This document shows, piece by piece, positions 1-7,365 of a stretch of 35,451 bases of DNA. The notes under the pieces are model-generated. The model did no database searches. It had not been told where the DNA came from and saw only the letters and a list, made by a program, of their open reading frames with translations. Source of the stretch: a virus; the IMG/VR virus record IMGVR_UViG_3300048921_000188, positions 1-35,451 of that record; one strand, written 5' to 3'. Positions within the stretch are counted from its first letter, which is position 1. Each line of letters begins with the position of its first letter. A program made the translations under genes and the position numbers.

Positions 1-24
1 TTCACCAGGATTGACAGGAAGCGG

Positions 25-282
25 ATGTGGGACATACGAGATGAAAAATACCTAAGTCATTGTTTTTCATTTATTATGTTAATCCATCATCATTTAATAA
101 ATTTTTACATTAAGAAAGATATAAACAAGCTTCTGTATTTAGGCAACGTTTTAAATCACAAATTGATAACAATTACCTTCGATACAGAATATATTTTAAT
201 AGATATATCTGAAATTAAGCGCCGCTTACTTTTGTGCATAAATGGATTAATAGAAACTGAATTAATTACGCGAGCAATGTAA
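25..282 (+). CDS. hypothetical small AT-rich ORF (85 aa)
   Basis: An open frame of 85 codons lies upstream of the tmRNA gene. An AGGA element five bases before the ATG could act as a ribosome-binding site. The product is rich in Ile, Leu and Lys, with a hydrophobic stretch near residues 15-30, and I recognise no domain. In E. coli the gene before ssrA is smpB, and this frame is not SmpB. Base composition is much more AT-rich than the phage genes, like the other non-core DNA in this window. It could be a real small gene or a chance frame in AT-rich DNA. Confidence 0.25.
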   Translation: MWDIRDEKYLSHCFSFIMLIHHHLINFYIKKDINKLLYLGNVLNHKLITITFDTEYILIDISEIKRRLLLCINGLIETELITRAM

Positions 283-451
283 AGAAATTTACAATGTATA
301 ATATATTAGAAAAAGCCAATTTATATTTCCCTTGGTCTCTCTTCATATTTATTTACGTCTGAAATAATTGCTTTTCTATATAACGATCCTGCTTAAGCAA
401 CTGGTTAGAAAACAGGCAAATGGTTGAAAGTAAAAACGTTGAGGATATGGA

Positions 452-482
452 CTGGCATGTCACGGTGAAAGTTTGCTATACT
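452..482 (+). promoter_or_regulatory. ssrA promoter
   Basis: TATACT at 477-482 is a near-consensus -10 box preceded by TG one base upstream (extended -10). A weak -35-like CTGGCA lies at 452-457. Transcription would start about 8-10 bases before the mature tmRNA 5' end at 498, which fits the known 5' processing of pre-tmRNA by RNase P. Confidence 0.6.
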
Positions 483-497
483 CCTTTTCACACTTTT

Positions 498-860
498 GGG
501 GCTGATTCTGGATTCGACGGGATTCGCGAAACCCAAGGTGCATGCCGAGGGGCGGTTGGCCTCGTAAAAAGCCGCAAAAAAATAGTCGCAAACGACGAAA
601 ACTACGCTTTAGCAGCTTAATAACCTGCTTAGAGCCCTCTCTCCCTAGCCTCCGCTCTTAGGACGGGGATCAAGAGAGGTCAAACCCAAAAGAGATCGCG
701 CGGATGCCCTGCCTGGGGTTGAAGTGCTAAAACTAATCAGGCTAGTCTGTCAGTGGCGTGTCCTTCCGCAGCTGGCCGGCGAATGTAAAGACGGACTAAG
801 CATGTAGTACCGAGGATGTAGGAATTTCGGACGCGGGTTCAACTCCCGCCAGCTCCACCA
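498..860 (+). ncRNA. ssrA: tmRNA (ssrA)
   Basis: This is the complete 363-nt transfer-messenger RNA, which rescues stalled ribosomes in trans-translation together with SmpB. It begins GGGGCTGATTCTGGATTCGAC and ends with the T-arm, the acceptor strand and an encoded CCA, as in E. coli. The tag frame starts at the GCA resume codon (588-590), encodes ANDENYALAA, and stops at a TAA TAA pair from 618. Length and tag match E. coli ssrA. The last 45 bases lie in the phage attachment core, so this 3' end is phage-supplied but leaves the RNA unchanged. A 66-codon frame overlapping it is an artefact of the tag. Confidence 0.98.
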
Positions 861-861
861 A
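816..861 (+). repeat. attL: prophage attachment core in ssrA
   Basis: These 46 bases are identical to 31792-31837. They cover the 3' end of tmRNA (T-arm, acceptor strand, CCA) plus one base. The flanking base on the left differs between the copies (G here, A at attR). To the right the similarity continues imperfectly through the terminator. This is the usual outcome of tyrosine-integrase insertion into a tRNA or tmRNA 3' end. Confidence 0.95.
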
Positions 862-870
862 ATAAAACAA

Positions 871-902
871 GGGGTTACGTGAAAACGTGACCCCTTTTTT
901 TT
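871..902 (+). terminator. ssrA terminator, phage-carried copy
   Basis: A ten-base-pair stem (871-880 with 885-894) closed by a GAAA tetraloop is followed by eight T residues, a strong Rho-independent terminator. It lies right of the attachment core, so after integration this copy derives from the phage. The host copy is now at 31847-31879. It keeps tmRNA transcription out of the prophage. Confidence 0.9.
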
Positions 903-925
903 GTCCATGTCCACTTTACGTCCAC
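903..925 (+). promoter_or_regulatory. putative integrase arm-type sites, left side
   Basis: GTCCAT (903), GTCCAC (909) and TTACGTCCAC (916-925) lie 40-65 bases inside attL. The ten-mer TTACGTCCAC recurs in the same orientation at 31687-31696, inside attR. Short repeats flanking the core on both phage sides are what arm-type integrase sites look like, but the assignment is inferred from position and repetition only. Confidence 0.4.
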
Positions 926-941
926 CAAGCTATAGGATGAA

Positions 942-1190
942 ATGCAGATGGCCACAAAATATCAAACCGAGCTGGCATTGAAAGCGTTGCTGTCAGAGTT
1001 GCATCGCTCAGGTCAAGACCTCTATGCACTTGTTGACGACGCAATAATGCAGATGCATAAAAGAAAACTATTTGTGAAAGAAGATTCCACCGCAGAAAGA
1101 TGTGCAGCAGAGGATCCGCTGTTTACTTATGTTGAGCAACTTGCAGGAAGTAGACCAGACATAAAGCCAGGCAATATAGAAGATTTCTAG
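942..1190 (+). CDS. hypothetical protein (82 aa), left-end cargo
   Basis: This small protein of unknown function is the first gene inside attL. An AGGA four bases before the ATG at 942 supports that start, and an in-frame ATG at 948 is the alternative. The product is soluble, helical in its first half and acidic at the C-terminus, with no recognisable motif. It precedes the HEPN-like zinc-knuckle gene in the same direction with a 149-bp gap, so the two could share a transcript. Composition is AT-rich compared with the virion genes, which suggests acquired cargo. A regulator or partner of the next gene is possible, but nothing in the sequence shows it. Confidence 0.55.
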   Translation: MQMATKYQTELALKALLSELHRSGQDLYALVDDAIMQMHKRKLFVKEDSTAERCAAEDPLFTYVEQLAGSRPDIKPGNIEDF

Positions 1191-1339
1191 CATAGAATAA
1201 GCACGTTTACTCATCGTAAATGGGGTTATTGCTTGTTATTTTATCCATTAAAAATAACACGTTAGTAGATCTCATTTGTAGCGATGTTGATAAAATGTCA
1301 GCAGAGGTTACGGCTTTGTTCAATTAGGACTTAAAATTT

Positions 1340-2374
1340 ATGAGTAACGCTAACAAGCAAACTTTAGATGCTCAAAAACTTTATGAAAATGCCATTGCTT
1401 CAATTCAACTCGGTATAGAAGACTTCGAACTTTCGCAAAAGCCTTCAAATGAAGGTGGTAATCCCGCACGAACCCTTTCGTCAGTACGGAACCTCTATGC
1501 AGGAATGCTTCTCCTCTTTAAGTATAAAATCGCCATATCGGTTGAGTCAGAAGATGACGCCTATCAACTTATCCACAACCCTCCGAACAAAATATTGCCG
1601 CATCCGGATGGTGCAGGAGGTATTGAATGGAAGCCAGACGGAAAATTTAAACCGACAACAATAGATGTTTCAGCTATTGCTGAGCGTTTTAAAAAATTTA
1701 AGATTGAAGTGGACTGGAAAGCAATTGAAAAACTTCAACTTTGCCGAAATGAACTTGAACATCTTCACCCTCGGAATACATTTGGTGAGTTAGCTAGTTT
1801 TGTTGCAGAGCTGTTTCCTGTTCTTTCCGACTTTATCACTACTGAACTCGAAGAAGTTCCTCAAGATACATTAGGACATTCTTGGGAAATAATGCTTGCT
1901 CATCAGACTTTTTATAATCAAAAGGTTGCTGAGTGCAAATCCTCTTGGGAAGAAGCAGATATTCCCAATGGTATATTAGAGTTTTTACAGGATTGTGTAT
2001 GCGAAGAATGTGGTTCTAAATTGATTAGGGCTTCCCTCCGCAGTCTCGAAGATGAATATAGTGTTGAACGTGATGAAGAAAAGTTCAACTATCAATGCAT
2101 ATCATGCGGCCATATTGATCTCATAGCTCCCGTATTAATGGGGGCATTTGAAACGAAATTTTTTTATTGGCCTCCTGACGGAGACGAACCAACGTATGAG
2201 GCATGCTATTTCTGCCATCATGATACTTTTGTGATAAGCGAGCAAGCTTGCCGATGGTGTGAATACAGCCTTGATTATACTGAGTGCAGCTTATGTGGCG
2301 AAGCACTAATGCAAGATGATCAAGATAATAATGGATTATGCGGATACTGTTATCACATGGCACATAAAGATTAA
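1340..2374 (+). CDS. HEPN-like protein with six CxxC zinc knuckles (344 aa), candidate defence gene
   Basis: I do not recognise this as a named family. Seen in the sequence: a helical N-terminal half containing RNELEH at residues 136-141, which fits the Rx4-6H active-site motif of HEPN ribonucleases, and a C-terminal half (residues about 219-340) with six CxxC pairs at 221/224, 253/256, 289/292, 304/307, 316/319 and 334/337. Six pairs could form three zinc ribbons. HEPN domains are common in RNases of toxin and abortive-infection systems, and zinc ribbons often bind nucleic acid, so an RNA-targeting role is plausible but inferred. AGGA ten bases before the ATG supports the start. The gene is AT-rich and dispensable by position. 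It converges on the 175-aa gene, with a shared terminator between them. Confidence 0.75.
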   Translation: MSNANKQTLDAQKLYENAIASIQLGIEDFELSQKPSNEGGNPARTLSSVRNLYAGMLLLFKYKIAISVESEDDAYQLIHNPPNKILPHPDGAGGIEWKPDGKFKPTTIDVSAIAERFKKFKIEVDWKAIEKLQLCRNELEHLHPRNTFGELASFVAELFPVLSDFITTELEEVPQDTLGHSWEIMLAHQTFYNQKVAECKSSWEEADIPNGILEFLQDCVCEECGSKLIRASLRSLEDEYSVERDEEKFNYQCISCGHIDLIAPVLMGAFETKFFYWPPDGDEPTYEACYFCHHDTFVISEQACRWCEYSLDYTECSLCGEALMQDDQDNNGLCGYCYHMAHKD

Positions 2375-2423
2375 TAACCTTCTAAATATTTATTAGCCTT
2401 AAGAAGAAACCAATTGATAATAG

Positions 2424-2452
2424 AAAGGGGTTAAATTAAGCGAAACCCCTTT
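2424..2452. terminator. terminator between converging cargo genes
   Basis: A nine-base-pair stem pairs AAAGGGGTT (2424-2432) with AACCCCTTT (2444-2452) around an 11-base loop. It lies between the stop codons of the converging genes at 2374 and 2568. A flanking run of A on the left and T on the right is short, so it may work in both directions but is not a strong T-tract terminator. Confidence 0.5.
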
Positions 2453-2567
2453 AGCGTGTTTATCGTTTCGAAATTTTAATGCTTTAAGCTTCCTCTTTCT
2501 GAACGTCCATACATTCAAATTCGCGAAGCATACAAAGGTTAATGATATATACTCAAAAGGGAACACC

Positions 2568-3095
2568 TCAAAGAATAAAATCAGGCCGATATTTTTTAAC
2601 GCAATCAGAAACTCTATTAATCAACTCTAAGCAGCTTTCAATAAAACTATCATCAACTCTCACTAGTCCTGCAATGCCGGAAACATCACCCTCTTCAAAA
2701 ATTGGTGTCATTGGTGTTTCAACTATAAAATTGAGTGTACTAATTTTAGTAAGAAGGCGAGTATAACTTACTCCATCACCATGCTTTAATGCATTTATTG
2801 CAAGGTAACAGTTGTGAAAATCTTCTTTTAACAAATTCTCACCTGCCTGCTTAAGTATGAACTCCACCTCTTTGAAACCATCTTTGCAGTCGAGACCACG
2901 CTGTAGGTGTGCTTCGAAAATGGAAAACATTCCGACCGCATGTATCATTTTTTGCATATTTAATGCTTGAAGATTCTTAACTGGGGGGGTTGCACCAGTT
3001 TTTGATAGCTCTTCAAGGGTTCTGTCATAAGCTTCGTTTATCGCTCTTAACGAAAAATCAGTACATCTATATGCAAGCTCATAGAATTGATGCAT
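2568..3095 (-). CDS. hypothetical helical protein (175 aa), left-end cargo
   Basis: A predicted all-helical soluble protein with no family I can name. An AGAGG element eight bases before the ATG supports the start at 3095. Residues around AINALKHGDG resemble the N-x(3)-H spacing found in some divergent HEPN domains, but this is weak and the Arg of the classic motif is absent. It is a single-gene unit pointing toward attL, opposite to the zinc-knuckle gene. Low GC and a location outside the virion operon mark it as cargo. It could be an independent moron or a partner of the 344-aa protein. Confidence 0.65.
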   Translation of the reverse strand: MHQFYELAYRCTDFSLRAINEAYDRTLEELSKTGATPPVKNLQALNMQKMIHAVGMFSIFEAHLQRGLDCKDGFKEVEFILKQAGENLLKEDFHNCYLAINALKHGDGVSYTRLLTKISTLNFIVETPMTPIFEEGDVSGIAGLVRVDDSFIESCLELINRVSDCVKKYRPDFIL

Positions 3096-3729
3096 TCTTT
3101 TTTACCTCTTTATAAAGTTCATGTTTGATAAATTGATTAAGCAATAAATGCATTTTATGAAAATGCTATGTCCTTGATTAAATTTATCACTTCTCCAAAC
3201 CTATTTCCCTGTCTCTGTAACATAAAATTTTCTGCTAGCACTATAAAAGTGCTTATACTTCGTTTGCCCTTCCTTTAATTACCCTCAAAGCGACTCACCA
3301 GCCAAGAAATGGCATTAGCTTATGATACAAAACCTTCCAATGATGACCATGTAGAAGGAGCACAGAATGCTCATCCGCCACGTAGTGAACAATGTTCACG
3401 ATACTTTGCACAAAATTTCACTGCATCCATAAGCATTGAGCCTAATTTAACCCTATCATGCCTGTTTCTTACATTATCAATATTATAAATAAATTAGTTT
3501 AACGAAGCGCAAATTTTCAGTTTCCGAAAATTGCAAATCAGTCTGCAAAGCCTGTAATCACTGACTTGTTAATGTAGTTACATAACGCACGATTCCGCTA
3601 AGGTTGATCATGCCACATGACAAAAATTTTATTTTATCCTTTAAAAAACAGTAAGTTAATATTTTATCTAAATCCTCTTTCGATCCTGAAAACTGAAAAA
3701 CACTGAAATTCTTTTCATTTTTTTCAGTC
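3096..3729. other. AT-rich intergenic stretch without a convincing gene
   Basis: About 630 bases separate the left cargo from the GC-rich end of the late operon. A frame of 59 codons at 3309-3488 (+) begins MALAYDTKPSNDDHVEGAQ but lacks a good ribosome-binding site, and its second half does not look coding. A minus-strand frame at 3558-3755 also lacks support. At 3385-3399 there is a perfect six-base inverted repeat, GTGAAC-AAT-GTTCAC, of operator type. I see nothing else. Confidence 0.4.
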
Positions 3730-3987
3730 TGGTTTTTTACGCCAGCGCCCGGCAATGGCGCGGGCTGGCGGTCTGTTTTGTAGAAAATAGAAACTGAAAA
3801 AATTTATTGATCCAAAAACCGCAGGCGGGTGCGGTGTAGTGCCGTTTTTGTCTGCGACACATTTATTTTGTCGGCGTGCGGCTGCGCCTGCGTAACGGTG
3901 CTGACGTGATCGGTTTAAGGGGTTACTTGATAGCGGGATGATGCGCCATGGGCTCACAGCGCGTTATGTGGCGTCTGGCGCGAGGGT
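3730..3987. other. GC-rich non-coding block downstream of the late operon; possible cos region
   Basis: Composition changes sharply near 3730 from AT-rich to GC- and GT-rich. The block holds nested inverted repeats: CGCCAGC/GCTGGCG around 3742-3773, and CGCAGGCG (3820-3827) with CGCCTGCG (3885-3892). No frame in it looks coding. P2-like cohesive-end regions are similar G/T-rich non-coding blocks, and in HP1 cos lies in the interval between the late genes and int, which in the prophage corresponds to this side. The packaging role is a guess from composition and position. I could not find a known cos sequence. Confidence 0.3.
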
Positions 3988-4013
3988 ATAAAAAAGCCCG
4001 CATTGTGCGGGCT
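3988..4013 (-). terminator. terminator of the leftward late operon
   Basis: The arms GCCCGCA (3996-4002) and TGCGGGC (4006-4012) form a seven-base-pair stem with a three-base loop, followed on the minus strand by a run of T. It lies five bases beyond the stop codon of the hub/spike gene, where the long virion operon ends. Confidence 0.9.
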
Positions 4014-4017
4014 GAGA

Positions 4018-5718
4018 TCAGGCGATTATCTTCTGGTATTTGCTGCGGGTCTGCCCCGCTCTGGCGGCCACCTGCGTAAAGGCGCTCGCACTGGCCGGTG
4101 CACCGGTGCCGGGGTGGGTGTGGCTGGCACACTGCTGCGCCAGCTCTGCCAGCAAATCGATGGTGTCCAGCATCATGGCCAGCGCATTAATGCTTTCGCT
4201 GCCGATATGCACGGTTGCCCCCATCAGCTGCTGACCGCCAGCGGCCACGGATTTGCGCAGCGCGGCAATCTTTTCAGTCAGTGCGCCGCTGGTTTCAATG
4301 CTGATCCCGCCAGTGACTTTCGTTGACTGTTTCCCGGCAATCTCCGTTTCGGCATCGCCTGCCACACTCGCGACGTATTTCCCCCCGGTGGCCATCGCAT
4401 AATTGCCGCTGGTCACATGCTGGATATGCCCGGCCATCAGGGTGGCTGTTCCCAGCACAGTGGTTTTGTCCGTGGCTTTAATGGTGGTTTCACGCGTCAC
4501 CATTTCGCGGGTTTCAGTATCGGCCTGAACGTGGCGGGACATGGATGTTTCGCGGATTGACTGATCCGTCTGTCGCTCCCAGTCACCGCCCTGCGTCACC
4601 CGCTGCGATACCTCGGCGCGCTGCTGTTGCAGCTGTTCGCCGGGCTTCACATCCGGCAGGCTTGTGCCCTCCGGCACGGTCTGGCGCACAAACGGCTTAT
4701 CCGGTCTGCCGCCGGTGAAGGCCACCTCTACCAGCGTCCCTTCGGGCGGAAACTGGAACATGCCCGAATCATTCCCGGCCATTGGCACGGGCAGCGGCAC
4801 GGCAGAATAAACCGGCGTACCGCTGTCGGGCTTGCCGTCTGCGTCTAGCAGCTGCACATCGACGGCATAACGTGGCCGGAACGGATCGGCAAAATTCCCG
4901 CTGCTGGCCGGTTCACTCGCGGCCATCACCCGCGCAAACTTAGGCAGGTGCATACCGCTGGCCAGCTCCGGGAAATGGCTTTCTATCTGCCGCTGTGCCG
5001 GTGTTTTTTGCAGGGGCGCGCCGGTGGCTTTGTCGCGCGGCGTCCAGGTGATAACCATCGTGTCGCCGGTGAAATTGACTTTCGTCACCCTCTCGCCGTT
5101 CATCTCAACACCGGGGCGCATTGTCTGGATCATCGGCAGCGTCATGCTGTTGCCACCCGCCGCTGCCTGGCTGAATTCATGCGGGATATCCACCGGGCGC
5201 GCAGCAAAGAGGGACTTTTCCGCCCCGCCGGTGTAAAGCGAGCCATCCGGCAGCTGATACCAGAGATAATCCGCCACGCCAAAGGCCTTGCCCAGATTAT
5301 TCAGCAGCTGGAACCCGGTGCCGGAATGCGTGAAATGAGGCACGGGCTTGTCACTGTAACCGGCATCCGGCACGGCCACCGTAAGGCCGCTGTTTTCCGT
5401 CAGCCAGGCGGTGATATCGCGCAGCGTGGGGTGCTGGAAAGAGCACGGCCACAGCTTTTCAAACACCCCGGACAGCTCGCGCACAAACAGGCGTGAAAAG
5501 CCCTTTTCCGCAGGCTGGGAGCGCTCCACATACCCGGTGAACCAGCGAAACAGTGACTCACCGTAGCCAATATCGAGACGCACCATTTTGCCGGTGTAAT
5601 CCTGCTCCGTTGCGGCAGTGATGAAACCGCGCCCGCAACTGCTCAGCTCCAGCACGATATTCACATCAGCGGCATGCACTTCGTCACCGGACAGGTAAAG
5701 ACGTTTTACAGGTTTCAT
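4018..5718 (-). CDS. baseplate hub/spike fusion protein (P2 gpD + gpV-like; 566 aa)
   Basis: This is the central tail-tip protein. The N-terminal part (residues about 1-270) looks like the gpD/gp27 hub that joins the tube. The middle part (about 275-370, with MFQFPPEGTLVEVAF) looks like the OB-fold of gpV/VgrG spikes. Residues about 390-530 are repetitive, Thr/Gly-rich and typical of a beta-helical needle. SHTHPG near residue 537 resembles the HxH metal site at spike tips. P2 splits these roles between D and V, and one fused protein is the HP1/K139 (VgrG-like) arrangement. An ATG at 5718 is chosen. A GTG at 5724, overlapping the previous stop as GTGA, is the alternative. It is the last gene of the operon. 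Confidence 0.85.
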   Translation of the reverse strand: MKPVKRLYLSGDEVHAADVNIVLELSSCGRGFITAATEQDYTGKMVRLDIGYGESLFRWFTGYVERSQPAEKGFSRLFVRELSGVFEKLWPCSFQHPTLRDITAWLTENSGLTVAVPDAGYSDKPVPHFTHSGTGFQLLNNLGKAFGVADYLWYQLPDGSLYTGGAEKSLFAARPVDIPHEFSQAAAGGNSMTLPMIQTMRPGVEMNGERVTKVNFTGDTMVITWTPRDKATGAPLQKTPAQRQIESHFPELASGMHLPKFARVMAASEPASSGNFADPFRPRYAVDVQLLDADGKPDSGTPVYSAVPLPVPMAGNDSGMFQFPPEGTLVEVAFTGGRPDKPFVRQTVPEGTSLPDVKPGEQLQQQRAEVSQRVTQGGDWERQTDQSIRETSMSRHVQADTETREMVTRETTIKATDKTTVLGTATLMAGHIQHVTSGNYAMATGGKYVASVAGDAETEIAGKQSTKVTGGISIETSGALTEKIAALRKSVAAGGQQLMGATVHIGSESINALAMMLDTIDLLAELAQQCASHTHPGTGAPASASAFTQVAARAGQTRSKYQKIIA

Positions 5719-5720
5719 AC

Positions 5721-6260
5721 TCACCCCAGCGCATCATTCACCGGTTTCAGCACCTTGCGCTCAAACCACGTCATTTGTTCTGCATCCTCTCCGGCCTCTG
5801 CCGCCCCGCCAGCTGCGCCGGGCTTCTGCGCCTTACTGGTTTTGCGGCTGTTTACTGCGGCCTCTTTTTTCTCCGCCACGCTGATATGCTCACTCAGGGT
5901 AAACGTGATCGCCCAGGACATACGCCCGTCCTGCTGCGGGGCATCAATCGTGCCGCTGAATGAGGCTTCACGCAGATTAACCGCCCGCGCAACGCTGTTG
6001 GCCACACGATACACCATGCGTTTTCCGCCGGAATCGGTGGCGTTGGCCAGCTGGAAAAGCCGGGTCAGCACGGCCACATCTTTAAAGGCAATTTCACCAT
6101 TAATACGCAGCTCTTTACCCTTCGCGCCCTGCTCCGATTTACTGGTCGCACTGGTCTGCCCGGACTGGTCTTTGTCGGGGAACTGCTGGCTCACCGTCAC
6201 GCGGATGCCTTTCAGGGGGATGGCTTCGCCGTTAAGCGCCAGTGTGGTTGTCGTCGTCAT
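5721..6260 (-). CDS. baseplate/tail protein (179 aa), HP1-type position
   Basis: A tail-tip protein by position, directly before the hub/spike gene as in HP1-like phages. The N-terminal 120 residues alternate beta-strand-like segments (LRINGEIAFKDVAVLTRLF, MSWAITFTLSEH), and the C-terminal 50 residues are Ala/Lys-rich and probably flexible. AGGAAG seven bases before the ATG supports the start. The frame overlaps the 3' end of the 239-aa gene by 29 bases, so the two are probably translationally coupled. I cannot name the P2 counterpart with certainty. Its place suggests a connector at the tube end, like gpU or the baseplate initiator. Confidence 0.7.
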   Translation of the reverse strand: MTTTTTLALNGEAIPLKGIRVTVSQQFPDKDQSGQTSATSKSEQGAKGKELRINGEIAFKDVAVLTRLFQLANATDSGGKRMVYRVANSVARAVNLREASFSGTIDAPQQDGRMSWAITFTLSEHISVAEKKEAAVNSRKTSKAQKPGAAGGAAEAGEDAEQMTWFERKVLKPVNDALG

Positions 6261-6951
6261 GAATCATCTTCCTGATACTGCTCAGATCAGCACCGGCGAG
6301 CATCAGCGCGGCGGTGTATACGGATGAAAGCGCCGGAATCCCGTCAGCCATCTGGCGCACGATCTCCGCCGCGTTGCCACGGGCAGTAAATACCCACGCC
6401 CGTGCGCTTTTCCCGGCTACTCCGCCCGCGCCGGTCGCAATATCGGCCAGCATACCGGCGCGCCGGCCACTAAAGCCGGTGAGCGCAGCCTTGAGCGCTG
6501 TCATATTCAGACCGCCCGCCGCGCCCGCCTGCGCAATCTCGCCCGCGCTACTGACGGTTCTGGCCGTGGGAACAGACAGCGGCAGGGCAGCGGGCAGACC
6601 GTTCATCGCCCTGGCGGGCTTCTGCATTTTCACGGTGGCCAGCTCCGCCGCCGAACGCGCAAGGCGACTGACCTGTGTGAACGCCGGGGCGGGAAAAACC
6701 GCCGTCAGCGGATCGAGGCTTGCCATAAATTCATCATGCGTCGCGCCGGTGGCCATCATGATCACCACCTCCGTTTTGCCGCTCACACCGGATAATTTTT
6801 CCGCCAGCCACGAAACGGCATTGGCCGGGCTCAGATACGCCCCGTTATCCGTCTGCTGCCCCAGCCCGTACACCCACGGGTGTGCGGCCACAATGGAACA
6901 GCTCAGCGCCGGAAACTGGCCGGGAAAAGCCAGCGTTGCTTTACGCCACAT
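6232..6951 (-). CDS. phage tail protein of unknown role (239 aa)
   Basis: An Ala-rich protein encoded between the fibre chaperone and the hub genes, a slot that HP1-like phages fill with an uncharacterised conserved protein. Residues about 75-95 (VIMMATGATHDEFMASLDPL) and the long Ala/Gly-rich middle give no clear motif. GGAGG nine bases before the ATG supports the start. It overlaps the fibre chaperone stop by 11 bases and the next gene start by 29 bases, so it is embedded in a tightly coupled operon. A structural or assembly role for the baseplate is inferred from position. Confidence 0.65.
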   Translation of the reverse strand: MWRKATLAFPGQFPALSCSIVAAHPWVYGLGQQTDNGAYLSPANAVSWLAEKLSGVSGKTEVVIMMATGATHDEFMASLDPLTAVFPAPAFTQVSRLARSAAELATVKMQKPARAMNGLPAALPLSVPTARTVSSAGEIAQAGAAGGLNMTALKAALTGFSGRRAGMLADIATGAGGVAGKSARAWVFTARGNAAEIVRQMADGIPALSSVYTAALMLAGADLSSIRKMIHDDDNHTGA

Positions 6952-7363
6952 CCGCAGGCACCTCCGGCCAGACCGGTGCGGTCACGTCCACGCGGTTCAG
7001 TAACACACGATAGGTTTTGAGCGCCTGGAGTGATTCGCTTTCTTCCTCAGTCGCGATACCCAGCTCCACCGCATCCAGTAGCGGGGTGATGGCGGCGTTG
7101 ACGCTGCTAAGGAGTTTTTGCTTTTTCTCTGTCGCCAGCTGGATCAGATCATCTTTTTCTGGCGGCGGAATATCCGCCCACGCTGGCAGACCTTTTTTCC
7201 CGGGAATACGCATTTTTCCTTCAGGCGGGACGCCACCGGCAAATTCAGCCCAGATTTCATCAGCAACCTCTTTTGCATCCTCAAAGAAAGTGCCTGCATC
7301 GATATAATCCTGTTTCAGGGCTTCAGGAATAAACGTGTTATGTTTTGCGCTGTAGTAATACAT
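6941..7363 (-). CDS. tail fibre assembly protein (Tfa family, 140 aa)
   Basis: A chaperone that helps the tail fibre fold and trimerise. The C-terminal half has the usual Tfa pattern: Lys/Gln-rich helix, then AAITPLLDAVELGIATEEE and the hallmark YRVLLNRVDVT near residues 120-131, ending close to PVWPEVP. The N-terminal MYYYSAKHNTFIPEAL is also typical of fibre-chaperone proteins. It starts two bases after the fibre gene stop, so fibre and chaperone are made together. Length is close to the family norm. Confidence 0.92.
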   Translation of the reverse strand: MYYYSAKHNTFIPEALKQDYIDAGTFFEDAKEVADEIWAEFAGGVPPEGKMRIPGKKGLPAWADIPPPEKDDLIQLATEKKQKLLSSVNAAITPLLDAVELGIATEEESESLQALKTYRVLLNRVDVTAPVWPEVPADVA

Positions 7364-7365
7364 GG

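Noticed and set aside
1-55. Possible SmpB C-terminal end, since smpB precedes ssrA in E. coli and one frame ends MKNT-stop, similar to SmpB MKNAHR
   Set aside because: The residues before it do not match SmpB, so the similarity is limited to four codons and is probably chance.
420-620. A 66-codon frame ending in ANDENYALAA
   Set aside because: It is the tmRNA tag frame extended backwards through the tmRNA promoter and 5' part, not a protein gene.
871-902. CRISPR-like or dispersed repeat because the same hairpin recurs at 31847
   Set aside because: There are only two copies, each linked to an att core, and both are ssrA terminators. No CRISPR array is visible anywhere in the window.
3558-3755. 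Minus-strand frame of 65 codons
   Set aside because: No ribosome-binding site, it crosses the sharp composition boundary at 3730, and the product shows no protein-like pattern in its N-terminal part.
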